21,472 nt of DNA from CAWBRT01 sp050015355 (lineage in GTDB: Bacteria; Acidobacteriota; Terriglobia; Terriglobales; Acidobacteriaceae). Below the pieces are notes generated by a model that worked only from the letters and a program-made list of their open reading frames with translations, was not told the origin of the DNA and did no database searches. This document shows positions 1-6,486 of this stretch, in pieces. A program made the translations under genes and the position numbers. Where the stretch lies: contig JBEKBO010000091.1 in NCBI GenBank assembly GCA_050015355.1, forward strand, positions 1-21,472. Reading direction: 5' to 3'. Numbering within the stretch: the first letter of the stretch is position 1; every line of letters begins with the position of its first letter.

Positions 1-315
1 CGGAAATGATCAGCGAGAGATGTTCCAGAGTCTTGGTCCTCAAGCCGTAACTCTGGCTCGACCCCAGCGGTGCTTATGCACCGCCTAAAAAAACTGTCGC
101 TTGACAATGCCTTCGTTCTTATTGATGGGCGAGTCTCTCGGGCGAGAGCGGATCGAGAGCCTCGGCGCAGGCGGTCAAGTCAACGGCGCAACCGGATTCG
201 GCCGGTATCCAGGCTGGCAGGCGCTTCCATCCAACAATAGATGTACTGTCATTGAGACGAGTATTATTATCCGCATCCGCAATCTTCCTAAAACGGCTAA
301 GCCGAAGGAGCTTCG
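1..315. other. Upstream region of the MFS gene with two hairpins
   Basis: No gene is supported in these 315 bases. Two inverted repeats are visible. CCAGAGT at 25-31 pairs with ACTCTGG at 50-56, enclosing a smaller CTTG/CAAG stem at 32-44. GCGGTGC-TTAT-GCACCGC at 67-84 is a perfect 7-bp stem with a 4-nt loop, followed by an A-run rather than a T-run, so it is not a classical terminator in either direction. A perfect TTGACA lies at 101-106, but I see no good -10 box at 16-18 bp. The palindrome could be an operator or the end of an upstream transcript. Confidence 0.35.
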
Positions 316-1653
316 ATGGGATCAGTGGCTACGACTGAAAACTTGCAGAAATTAATTCCCAAAGCCAGGTGGTGGCGGATTATCCCGCCGACAATCATCA
401 TCTACATCATCGCTTACATGGACCGGGTGAATATCGGTTTTGCCATGGCCGGAGGCATGAATCAGGCATTGGGAATGACGAAGGCGGTGGCCGGATTGGC
501 AGCCGGAATGTTTTTCTGGGGATACCTGGTGTTGCAGATCCCCGGGGGACACCTTGCCGAACATGGCAGCGCGAAAAAGTTCATCGCCTGGACGATCCTC
601 GGCTGGGGCAGCATTTCGTTCCTGACGGGGTTTGTCCATAATAGCTGGCAGTTGCTCATCATGCGTTTTCTGCTGGGAGTGGCGGAAGGCGGGGTTTATC
701 CGGCGGTCCTGGTGGTGATTGGCAAGTGGTTTCCGCAAAAGGAGCTCGGACGCGCCAACGGTCTATTTTTAATCAGCCTGCCATTGTCCGCCGCGGTCAC
801 CAATCCGATTTCGGGCTGGGTGGTTACCCAATATAGCTGGCGCGGGCTGTTCTTCTTTGAGGGCATCGTGTCGCTGGCGTTGATCGCGATCTGGTTGCCG
901 CTGATCAGCGACCGTCCCGAAGAAGCCAAGTGGATTTCCGCGGCGGAAAAAGAGTACCTGCTGACGACTCTGGCGAAAGAAAAAGCTATTGCCGTAGCAA
1001 ACATGAAGAAGGCCAGCGAGGTGAAATGGTCCTATAAGCGACTGTTTATGGACAAGAACATCTGGATCATGGCAATCCTGTATGTCTGCTACACCTCGGG
1101 CACATACGGGTACCTGATCTGGTTGCCGACGCTGCTGAAGGACCTCACCAAGATGAGCCTGACCAACGTAGGCTGGCTCAGCGCAGTGCCGCTGGCTGCC
1201 GCCGTGGTTGGCGTGTATTGGTTTGGCGCGCTTTCAGACCGGAAAGGGAATCGCCGAATCTGGTGTGCGAACGCACTTTGGGGCTTCGGCGCTGCGTTCT
1301 GGTTTGCCACGCTGTTCCCGAAACACATCTGGCTTTCCTACGGGCTGATCTGCGTAACCGGACTGCTTTCCAAAGCGATGCAGAGCCCATGCTGGTCAAT
1401 GCCTGCGCTGGTGTTTCCGCCCGGAGTCGCCGGCGGAGCCAGGGGCATCATCAATGGCATCGGCAATCTAGGCGGGTTCATCGGGCCGGTGTTGGTTGGC
1501 TGGTTTTCGACGAAGTTCGGAAGCATGAACTACGGCATCTACAGTTTGGCAGTCATCCTGGTGATCGGCGGCTCAGTCACCATGCTCATGCCAAAGGTGA
1601 CCGCCGGCTATAAGTACCAGGAGCAGGCAAAGGTCGCGGAGAAGGCTGGTTAG
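316..1653 (+). CDS. MFS transporter, anion:cation symporter (ACS) family
   Basis: This is a 445-residue secondary transporter of the inner membrane, about the usual length for a 12-helix MFS protein. The N-terminal first helix ends in YMDRVNIGFA, the signature of the ACS family, which includes hexuronate, glucarate and phthalate permeases. A GxxxDRxxxR-type loop between helices is seen late in the protein at GALSDRKGNRR, near the usual helix 8-9 loop. The start at 316 is supported by a strong ribosome binding site, GAAGGAG, six bases upstream. The substrate is probably an organic acid or sugar acid, but sequence alone does not fix it. It stands alone: the next gene on the same strand begins about 750 bases later and is a regulator. 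Confidence 0.9.
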   Translation: MGSVATTENLQKLIPKARWWRIIPPTIIIYIIAYMDRVNIGFAMAGGMNQALGMTKAVAGLAAGMFFWGYLVLQIPGGHLAEHGSAKKFIAWTILGWGSISFLTGFVHNSWQLLIMRFLLGVAEGGVYPAVLVVIGKWFPQKELGRANGLFLISLPLSAAVTNPISGWVVTQYSWRGLFFFEGIVSLALIAIWLPLISDRPEEAKWISAAEKEYLLTTLAKEKAIAVANMKKASEVKWSYKRLFMDKNIWIMAILYVCYTSGTYGYLIWLPTLLKDLTKMSLTNVGWLSAVPLAAAVVGVYWFGALSDRKGNRRIWCANALWGFGAAFWFATLFPKHIWLSYGLICVTGLLSKAMQSPCWSMPALVFPPGVAGGARGIINGIGNLGGFIGPVLVGWFSTKFGSMNYGIYSLAVILVIGGSVTMLMPKVTAGYKYQEQAKVAEKAG

Positions 1654-1674
1654 GTAGGAAAAGCAGATCCTTCG

Positions 1675-1974
1675 CTAGGCGGCGAGTGTGATGTCAAGGC
1701 TCGCGGAGACTGGTCCGGCCAGTCTGCGCGGCAAGTGCATGATGCGCTCCCACTGCAACCAGCAACGGTCGGCGGCGGTGGGAACCGGTGCCATCAGTTC
1801 GGCGGCCCGGCGCCACTCCAGCGCGGCCGTGATGGTGTATCCGTCCCGTTCGTCTCGCTGCGCCGCGTGGCAATATGCGATTCCGATCATGAGACCGGAG
1901 ATGAGCGCCAACGCGTATCTCCAATCAATCATTCGCCGGGCAATCCTGGTATTCTGCTTTGCCACAATCTTCAT
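1675..1974 (-). CDS. Small hypothetical protein with one membrane segment
   Basis: I do not recognise the family. From the ATG at 1974 the product is about 99 residues: a basic N-terminus, one hydrophobic helix (RYALALISGLMIGIAYCHA, about residues 17-35), then a soluble tail rich in Trp, Arg and Glu ending in LDITLAA. It is probably a single-pass membrane or exported protein. In-frame ATGs at 2046 and 2058 would add 24 or 28 residues, but this extension is a tandem copy of the first codons, so 1974 (or the inner ATG at 1935) is more likely the ancestral start. No start has a convincing ribosome binding site. The plus strand is also open here for 106 codons, but the minus-strand product looks more like a protein. 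It converges with the MFS gene, 21 bases away. Confidence 0.45.
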   Translation of the reverse strand: MKIVAKQNTRIARRMIDWRYALALISGLMIGIAYCHAAQRDERDGYTITAALEWRRAAELMAPVPTAADRCWLQWERIMHLPRRLAGPVSASLDITLAA

Positions 1975-2091
1975 GGTTCCCACTGACCTTCGACGCCGCC
2001 GAGCGTAACGCTCGAGCAGGGTATTCTGCTTTGCCACAATCTTCATGACTCCAACCAACCTTCGACGCCGCCGAGCGTAATGCTCAAGCGG
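1948..2091. repeat. 72-bp imperfect tandem duplication
   Basis: Two copies, 1948-2019 and 2020-2091, are joined head to tail. The first 28 bases are identical, from GGTATTCTGC through CTTCATG, and GACGCCGCCGAGCGTAA is also shared. A handful of substitutions lie in between and near the end. The unit is 24 codons long, so on the minus strand it duplicates the start of the small membrane protein in frame (MKIVAKQNT occurs twice). Confidence 0.85.
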
Positions 2092-2400
2092 CTTCCACTA
2101 CTGATAACCAAGGTCGAGGAGAAAAGTTCCTCAGGGGATCAGGGGGAAGAAAGAAAGATAGTTGGCGCCGATTGGTCGCCCGCGCGGCGAAACGGCATGG
2201 ATGGCTTACAGGCGCGGGTTTTCGCCAAGTGCTGGTGTTGATTGGACGAAAGTGTCACATGGCGATGTGAGCATTGTACTTGAGCCGAAGATGAATTCCG
2301 TTGTTTATAGATATCCACGTTGGATCATCGAGTAACGTGAGCGGTGAATCCCGAGTGGTTACTCGGGGGCCGTGCACCGTGAGCAAGGTAAGGTTTACCG
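2092..2400 (+). promoter_or_regulatory. Leader of the Crp/Fnr gene: palindrome and hairpin
   Basis: No gene is seen in this stretch. TCACATGGCGATGTGA at 2255-2270 is a perfect inverted repeat of 6-bp arms with a 4-bp spacer. Its half-site contains TGTGA/TCACA, the CRP-family core, but in everted orientation. CCCGAGT-GGTT-ACTCGGG at 2350-2367 is a perfect 7-bp stem ending 33 bases before the start codon. It has no T-run, so it is more likely an operator or a leader hairpin than a terminator. A TATAGAT sequence near 2306 could be a -10 box but lacks a matching -35. Autoregulation is possible but unproven. Confidence 0.35.
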
Positions 2401-3138
2401 ATGCCATCATACGGGTTCGACATTATTGAAAGCTGTACCGCCTGCACGATCAAAGGCGATAGAAGGTTCTGCGACCTGCCCGAGCGCACGCTCCGGGCAT
2501 TTGAGACCCTGAGATACACGACAGTTTTTCCCCGGGGCGCAGTTTTGTTCGCGGAGAGCCATGAACCGCGGGGCGTTTTCATCCTATGCCGCGGCCGCGT
2601 CAAGCTTTCCTTCTCCTCGGCGGAGGGCAAGACGGTAATTATGAGGATCGCCGAGGCGGGAGAAGTGCTCGGCCTGAGCGCGACAGTCTCCGGCCAGCCC
2701 TACCTGGTGACCGCCGAGACGATCGAGTCCTGCCAGATCAACTTCATCAAGCGCGACGACTTTCTCCGCTTTCTGGCCGGCCACGCCGAAGCTTGCTTCC
2801 GCGTCGACCAGCAGTTGGCCGAAAAATACAATTTCGCGTGCCGTGAATTGCGTTCGTTCAACATGGCGCAATCGGCCGCCGAGAAGGTAGCCAAACTGCT
2901 GCTGGACTGGATGATTCGCGCGGGGGAAGCAGAGCAGCCGGAACCCCATTTCAGGCTTCTGCTTACCCACGAGGAGATGGGCCAGATGATCGCGGCATCG
3001 CGCGAAACCGTGACCCGGGTGCTCATGGAGTTCAAGAAGCGGCACATTGTGCGAACCAAAGGAACGACTCTGATTGTTCGCAACAAGGACGCCTTGAATT
3101 CCCTGGCCACCGCAACCCAGTTCATCAAACTGCGCTGA
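2401..3138 (+). CDS. Crp/Fnr-family transcription regulator with FNR-like cysteines
   Basis: A 245-residue cytoplasmic DNA-binding regulator, full length for the family. Residues about 30-140 form the cyclic-nucleotide-binding-like beta-roll (FPRGAVLF, GRVKLSF, GEVLGL). A long dimer helix follows, then a winged helix-turn-helix at about 175-235 whose recognition helix reads SRETVTRVLMEFKK. The E-x-x-x-R pattern there resembles the FNR recognition helix (ETISR). Cysteines at 12, 15 and 24 plus C111 in ETIESCQINF line up with the four [4Fe-4S] ligands of E. coli FNR (C20, C23, C29, C122), although the second spacing is X8 rather than X5. It may therefore sense oxygen or redox state. It faces the Flx-Hdr operon tail to tail across 222 bases and could regulate it. 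Assignment to the superfamily is firm; the Fe-S cluster is an inference. Confidence 0.9.
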   Translation: MPSYGFDIIESCTACTIKGDRRFCDLPERTLRAFETLRYTTVFPRGAVLFAESHEPRGVFILCRGRVKLSFSSAEGKTVIMRIAEAGEVLGLSATVSGQPYLVTAETIESCQINFIKRDDFLRFLAGHAEACFRVDQQLAEKYNFACRELRSFNMAQSAAEKVAKLLLDWMIRAGEAEQPEPHFRLLLTHEEMGQMIAASRETVTRVLMEFKKRHIVRTKGTTLIVRNKDALNSLATATQFIKLR

Positions 3139-3140
3139 TT

Positions 3141-3181
3141 ACCGCCCCACTACGCGCAAAAGCAGCGCGTCGCGGGGTGGT
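3141..3181 (+). terminator. Long GC-rich hairpin after the Crp/Fnr gene
   Basis: The arm 3141-3157 (starting ACCGCCCCAC) pairs with 3165-3181 (ending GGGGTGGT) at 14 of 17 positions, plus one G-U pair, around the 7-nt loop AAAAGCA. It begins two bases after the stop codon. There is no T-run, so it may act as a factor-assisted or bidirectional terminator, or be a palindromic repeat. The same loop recurs in the hairpin at 18587-18619. Confidence 0.5.
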
Positions 3182-3268
3182 AGCCGCGCCCCTTCAAAAA
3201 CTATCCCGAACTCGCTCTAAAGCAGTTCCACAGAAGGTGTAGCCCATTCTTACAGAAGAAATGCATAG

Positions 3269-3312
3269 ACCCTCACGTCGCGCCGCCGACAACAGGCGGC
3301 GCTCCTCAGGGT
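3269..3312. repeat. REP-like palindrome downstream of flxA
   Basis: GCGCCGCC at 3280-3287 and GGCGGCGC at 3295-3302 form a perfect 8-bp stem with a 7-nt loop, and ACCCT (3269-3273) and AGGGT (3308-3312) close an outer stem. It lies between the convergent regulator and flxA genes, where such an element could stop transcription from both sides. It may be a dispersed intergenic repeat. Confidence 0.45.
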
Positions 3313-3360
3313 GACACGTTCAACGGTTTGCGGCTAGGGTACGCCAACTCCGTAACCGCT

Positions 3361-4194
3361 CTAATAATCCAGCGGCAGTTGCTGGAGGTGCTCCATGGTG
3401 AGCACGGGACCCTCTTTGCACACGTAGTGGGAGCCCACGTTGCAGCGCCCGCATTTGCCAACGCCGCACTTCATGCGGTTCTCAAGGCTGGTGTAAACCG
3501 AGGCCGGGCTGATCGCCATCTTCCGCAGCACGGGCAGGGTGTTCTTGATCATGATTGGCGGTCCAATCACCAGAACCACCGGGTCTTTGGACGATACCTG
3601 CGCGCGCTCGAAGACGGTGGGAACAAAACCGATATCCCCTTTCCAGTCCGGGGTCTCGCCGCCCGGATCGACGCAGGTCACCACCCGCACGCGCTCGTGC
3701 TTTGCCCATTCCGCCAACTCGTCCACATAAACCAGATCAGCCACGGTGCGCGCGCCATAGACAACCGTGATCTCGCCGAAATCGGCGCGGTTTTCCAAGG
3801 CATACCAGATGGCGCAGCGAATCGGCGGCATGGCGATTCCGCCGCCGAGAAAGATCAGATCGTGTCCCTTCCACACATCCATCGGGTAGCCGTTCCCGTA
3901 GGGCCCGCGGAAGCCGATAACGTCGCCGACTTCGATCTTCCACATGGCTTCGGTAACTCTGCCGACTTTGCGGAAGCAGAACTCGATGCGGTCTTTCCAG
4001 TTCGAACTCGAACAGATGTTAAAGGTCGATTCGCCGTATCCGAAGACGGAGAAGATGCCGAACTGGCCGACTTGAAACGAGAACGTCCGGGCGCGCTCGG
4101 GATCAAGAAAGCGCAGGGCAACCGATTTGACGTCGATGGTTTGCTGCCGGACGGCGATCACTTCCATGAGTTCGGGTTTATAGATGTTGGCCAT
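3361..4194 (-). CDS. flxA: FlxA-like FAD/NAD(P)-binding electron-input subunit
   Basis: A 277-residue flavoprotein of the ferredoxin-NADP reductase type (dihydroorotate dehydrogenase electron-transfer subunit / AsrB / HydG group). An N-terminal FAD-binding barrel spans about 8-105, with GESTFNICSS where the flavin-binding RxYS-type motif sits. The NAD(P)-binding domain begins with LGGGIAMPPIR at about 116-126. A C-terminal iron-sulfur site has cysteines 243, 248, 251 and 259 (CGVGKCGRC then VC). In the FlxABCD-HdrABC complex this subunit takes electrons from NADH and passes them on via Fe-S proteins. It is the last gene of the operon and its start overlaps flxB by 17 bases. NADH versus NADPH preference cannot be read from the sequence. 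Anaerobic sulfite reductase subunit B is a homologous alternative, made unlikely by the Hdr context and the lack of an asrC. Confidence 0.85.
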   Translation of the reverse strand: MANIYKPELMEVIAVRQQTIDVKSVALRFLDPERARTFSFQVGQFGIFSVFGYGESTFNICSSSNWKDRIEFCFRKVGRVTEAMWKIEVGDVIGFRGPYGNGYPMDVWKGHDLIFLGGGIAMPPIRCAIWYALENRADFGEITVVYGARTVADLVYVDELAEWAKHERVRVVTCVDPGGETPDWKGDIGFVPTVFERAQVSSKDPVVLVIGPPIMIKNTLPVLRKMAISPASVYTSLENRMKCGVGKCGRCNVGSHYVCKEGPVLTMEHLQQLPLDY

Positions 4195-5191
4195 GTTGAA
4201 TCTCAGTCAGCATGTTCAGCACGCCCAGGCCCACCGGGCAGTTGCGTACGCAATTACCGCAGCCGGTGCAGAGGATCTCGCCGAACTTTTCTGGATAGAT
4301 TGAAAACTTGTGCAGAATGCGCTGCCGCTGACGCGCGGGTTGAAGCGCTCTCGGATTGTGTCCGGAGGCGTGAAGCGTGAAGATCGGGAACTGGCATGTG
4401 TCCCAGGTCCTGACGCGAGCGTTGCCGGCGACCGCTCCGGCGTCGACGATGTCGAAGCAGTGGCACGTGGGGCAGGAGAATGCGCAAACGCCGCATGCCA
4501 TGCAGGTCCGCCCATGCTCGGCCCAAAGCGCGTCCTCGAAGTGCCCGTCGACGAAAGCTCGAATCTTGCCGGGATCAAACTTGCGTTCGGGAGCCGGCGC
4601 GGCCTTCCCCGATTCCTCTGAAGTTTCAGTCTTGCCGGAGAACAGCGCTCGGCCCTTCTGGGTGATGCATCGCACCTCGTAACGGCCGCTGCCGAGAGTC
4701 AGCAAGATCGCATCGCTGCCGCGAGCGTCGTCCGGAGCAAGGCCGACGGAGGTGCAGAAGCAAGATTCGTCCGCCACGCTACAGGCAACGGTAACGATGG
4801 TGGTCGCGGCCCGGCGGCGGTTGTAGAAATCGTCCGCGAAATCCCAGTTGAAGACATGGTCCAGGATAGGCAGGGCCGCGGCGTCGCACGGACGGGCGGC
4901 GATGATCAACTGCTCCGCGAACTCCTGGGCGGGCTCGATCAACTCTATGTTGCGGCCCCGGGTGCGGTATTGGTAAAGCGTTTCCAGCTTGGGAAAGAAG
5001 AACTCCTTGATGGAGTTGGCGGGACGCACAGAGCCGCCGGGAGTAGACTCGATCAGCAGGGGCTCGGGCGACTGCAGCGGCCTGTAGAGCACGCGATCCT
5101 TGATTCGAACCGGTCCGACGACCCTTCGGCCGCCGCTGATCCACTCGCCCGCAAGCTGCCGTAGCTTGGATTCCGTGATTAGCTCGCTCAC
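4178..5191 (-). CDS. flxB: FlxB-like 4Fe-4S dicluster electron-transfer subunit
   Basis: A 337-residue cytoplasmic protein of the AsrA / hydrogenase-beta / FlxB family. The N-terminal half, about 1-200, is the conserved non-cluster part (VLYRPLQSPEPLLIES, IIAARPCDAAAL). The C-terminal part has two ferredoxin-type motifs: CMACGVCAFSCPTCHCFD and, near the end, CTGCGNCVRNCPVG. It would relay electrons between the FAD subunit FlxA and the MvhD/FlxD part. Its ATG overlaps the flxDC stop by four bases, so translation is probably coupled. Its 3' end overlaps flxA by 17 bases, the largest overlap in the operon. Assignment as FlxB rather than AsrA rests on the adjacent Hdr genes. Confidence 0.83.
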   Translation of the reverse strand: MSELITESKLRQLAGEWISGGRRVVGPVRIKDRVLYRPLQSPEPLLIESTPGGSVRPANSIKEFFFPKLETLYQYRTRGRNIELIEPAQEFAEQLIIAARPCDAAALPILDHVFNWDFADDFYNRRRAATTIVTVACSVADESCFCTSVGLAPDDARGSDAILLTLGSGRYEVRCITQKGRALFSGKTETSEESGKAAPAPERKFDPGKIRAFVDGHFEDALWAEHGRTCMACGVCAFSCPTCHCFDIVDAGAVAGNARVRTWDTCQFPIFTLHASGHNPRALQPARQRQRILHKFSIYPEKFGEILCTGCGNCVRNCPVGLGVLNMLTEIQHGQHL

Positions 5192-6486
5192 CCGATGAAC
5201 TCCTCTTTGTCCTGTTGCGAGAACGCACCGACAAGCAGTTCCGCCGACGGGTCAACCCCCGCTTGATAACCGAAGTGCTTTTTGGCGGCTCTGGCCAACT
5301 GCATGTTCAGCAGTCCGAGGTCGATCCCCACCGGACAGGCCTGAGCGCACGCGCCGCATCCGATGCAGCGGCCGGCCAGGTGAAAGGCGCGCGCGATGTG
5401 CCATGCGAAGTTTCCCTTGGTGCCCGGCGCCGGGTCGATACTGATGGGCTGGTTCTTGTCGACGATGCAGCGCTCGCAGTAGCACATGGAACATACCTGG
5501 CGGCAGGCATAACATTTCACGCAGCGATCGAACTCCTGCACCCAGAAGGCCATGCGCTCGCCGCGTGACATTTCCATCAGCGAGTCCAGTTTGCCCGGCC
5601 GCGGAGTTGGCGTTTGGTCGGGGAGCTGCCCGACGGTAGTGTCCGCGAAACGAGGCGTTCTTACGGCGCAGTTCGCGCAACGTGGCTGCTCCATGCCGTC
5701 GCAGGCCATGCCGATGACGTGCAAATCCTTACGTTCGAACTGCGATTCCTTTTCCAGCACCACCAGCGAGCGCTCATCGCAGGCCTTGACCACGATGGCC
5801 GCTTTGCCGAGCGCGTTGACTTCCTTGCGCTTGAGATACATCGCCAGGTTCGCGGTCGAGCGATTGTTCCAGACGAGCCGATCGGCATCCTCAGGCCGCG
5901 TCACCAGCACTGGACCGCGCTCGCCATAACCGATCACTACCTTCACCGTGCCCTCCGCCAGCAGCTTGCGGGCTTCGGCGCGCAGCTTGTTCTCTGTGGC
6001 AAAGGTTTGGAGCTGGAAAGGCTTCGACTGCGGCTGCGGCAAGTCTTTCGCCAATGCCGGGGCGGCCGCGTAAAGTTCCGTGTAAGGGCCGAGCTTGCGC
6101 GTTTTTTCGGTGATGTCGGTAACGACCTGCTGGAATTTTTTGCCCTCGGCGGCCGATATCCACGTGAAGTGGATGCGCTCAAGATCGAACCCGAGCAGGT
6201 CGAGCAGTTCACGAAACAGAATCCACCGCCGCCGGGCGTGGTAGTTGCCGGAGGTGTAGTGGCAATCGCCGGGATGACATCCGGAGACGAGGACGGCGTC
6301 GGCACCGACTTCGAAAGCCTTGACGAGCAGGTTGAAATCAATGCGACCGGTGCAGGGCAGCCGGACGATGCGAATGTTCGGCGGATACTCCAGCCGTGTT
6401 GTACCCGCCAGATCGGCGCCCAGGTAAGTGCACCAGTTGCAAACGTAAGCCAGGATCTTCGGCTCAAATTGGGTCGCATCATTCAT
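5188..6486 (-). CDS. flxDC: FlxD-FlxC fusion: MvhD domain joined to a 4Fe-4S protein
   Basis: A 432-residue fusion. Residues about 8-140 are an MvhD/FlxD domain, the [2Fe-2S] subunit that docks on HdrA, with cysteines 16, 19, 45, 70 and 75 (VCNWCTYLGADLAG, GCHPGDCHY). Residues about 165-432 resemble FlxC: a domain with KVVIGYGERGPVLVTRP and the extra cysteines 262, 270 and 273, then two ferredoxin-like motifs, C322-X2-C325-X2-C328-X3-C332 and C374-X2-C377-X2-C380-X3-C384P. A cysteine-rich insert (C335, C337, C340) follows the first. Separate flxC and flxD genes are usual in described operons; here one chain does both jobs, bridging FlxB to HdrA. It overlaps hdrA by four bases upstream and flxB by four downstream. 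Domain calls are by motif; the exact border is not determined. Confidence 0.82.
   Translation of the reverse strand: MNDATQFEPKILAYVCNWCTYLGADLAGTTRLEYPPNIRIVRLPCTGRIDFNLLVKAFEVGADAVLVSGCHPGDCHYTSGNYHARRRWILFRELLDLLGFDLERIHFTWISAAEGKKFQQVVTDITEKTRKLGPYTELYAAAPALAKDLPQPQSKPFQLQTFATENKLRAEARKLLAEGTVKVVIGYGERGPVLVTRPEDADRLVWNNRSTANLAMYLKRKEVNALGKAAIVVKACDERSLVVLEKESQFERKDLHVIGMACDGMEQPRCANCAVRTPRFADTTVGQLPDQTPTPRPGKLDSLMEMSRGERMAFWVQEFDRCVKCYACRQVCSMCYCERCIVDKNQPISIDPAPGTKGNFAWHIARAFHLAGRCIGCGACAQACPVGIDLGLLNMQLARAAKKHFGYQAGVDPSAELLVGAFSQQDKEEFIG

Noticed and set aside
101..355. An 84-codon open frame on the plus strand and a perfect TTGACA at 101
   Set aside because: The frame overlaps the MFS start, has no domain and no ribosome binding site; the TTGACA has no acceptable -10 partner.
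3328..4380. A 350-codon open frame on the plus strand
   Set aside because: Antisense shadow of flxA and flxB, no domain, no ribosome binding site.
3361..5191. Anaerobic sulfite reductase AsrAB
   Set aside because: FlxA and FlxB are homologous to AsrB and AsrA, but there is no catalytic asrC and the genes are translationally coupled to HdrABC.
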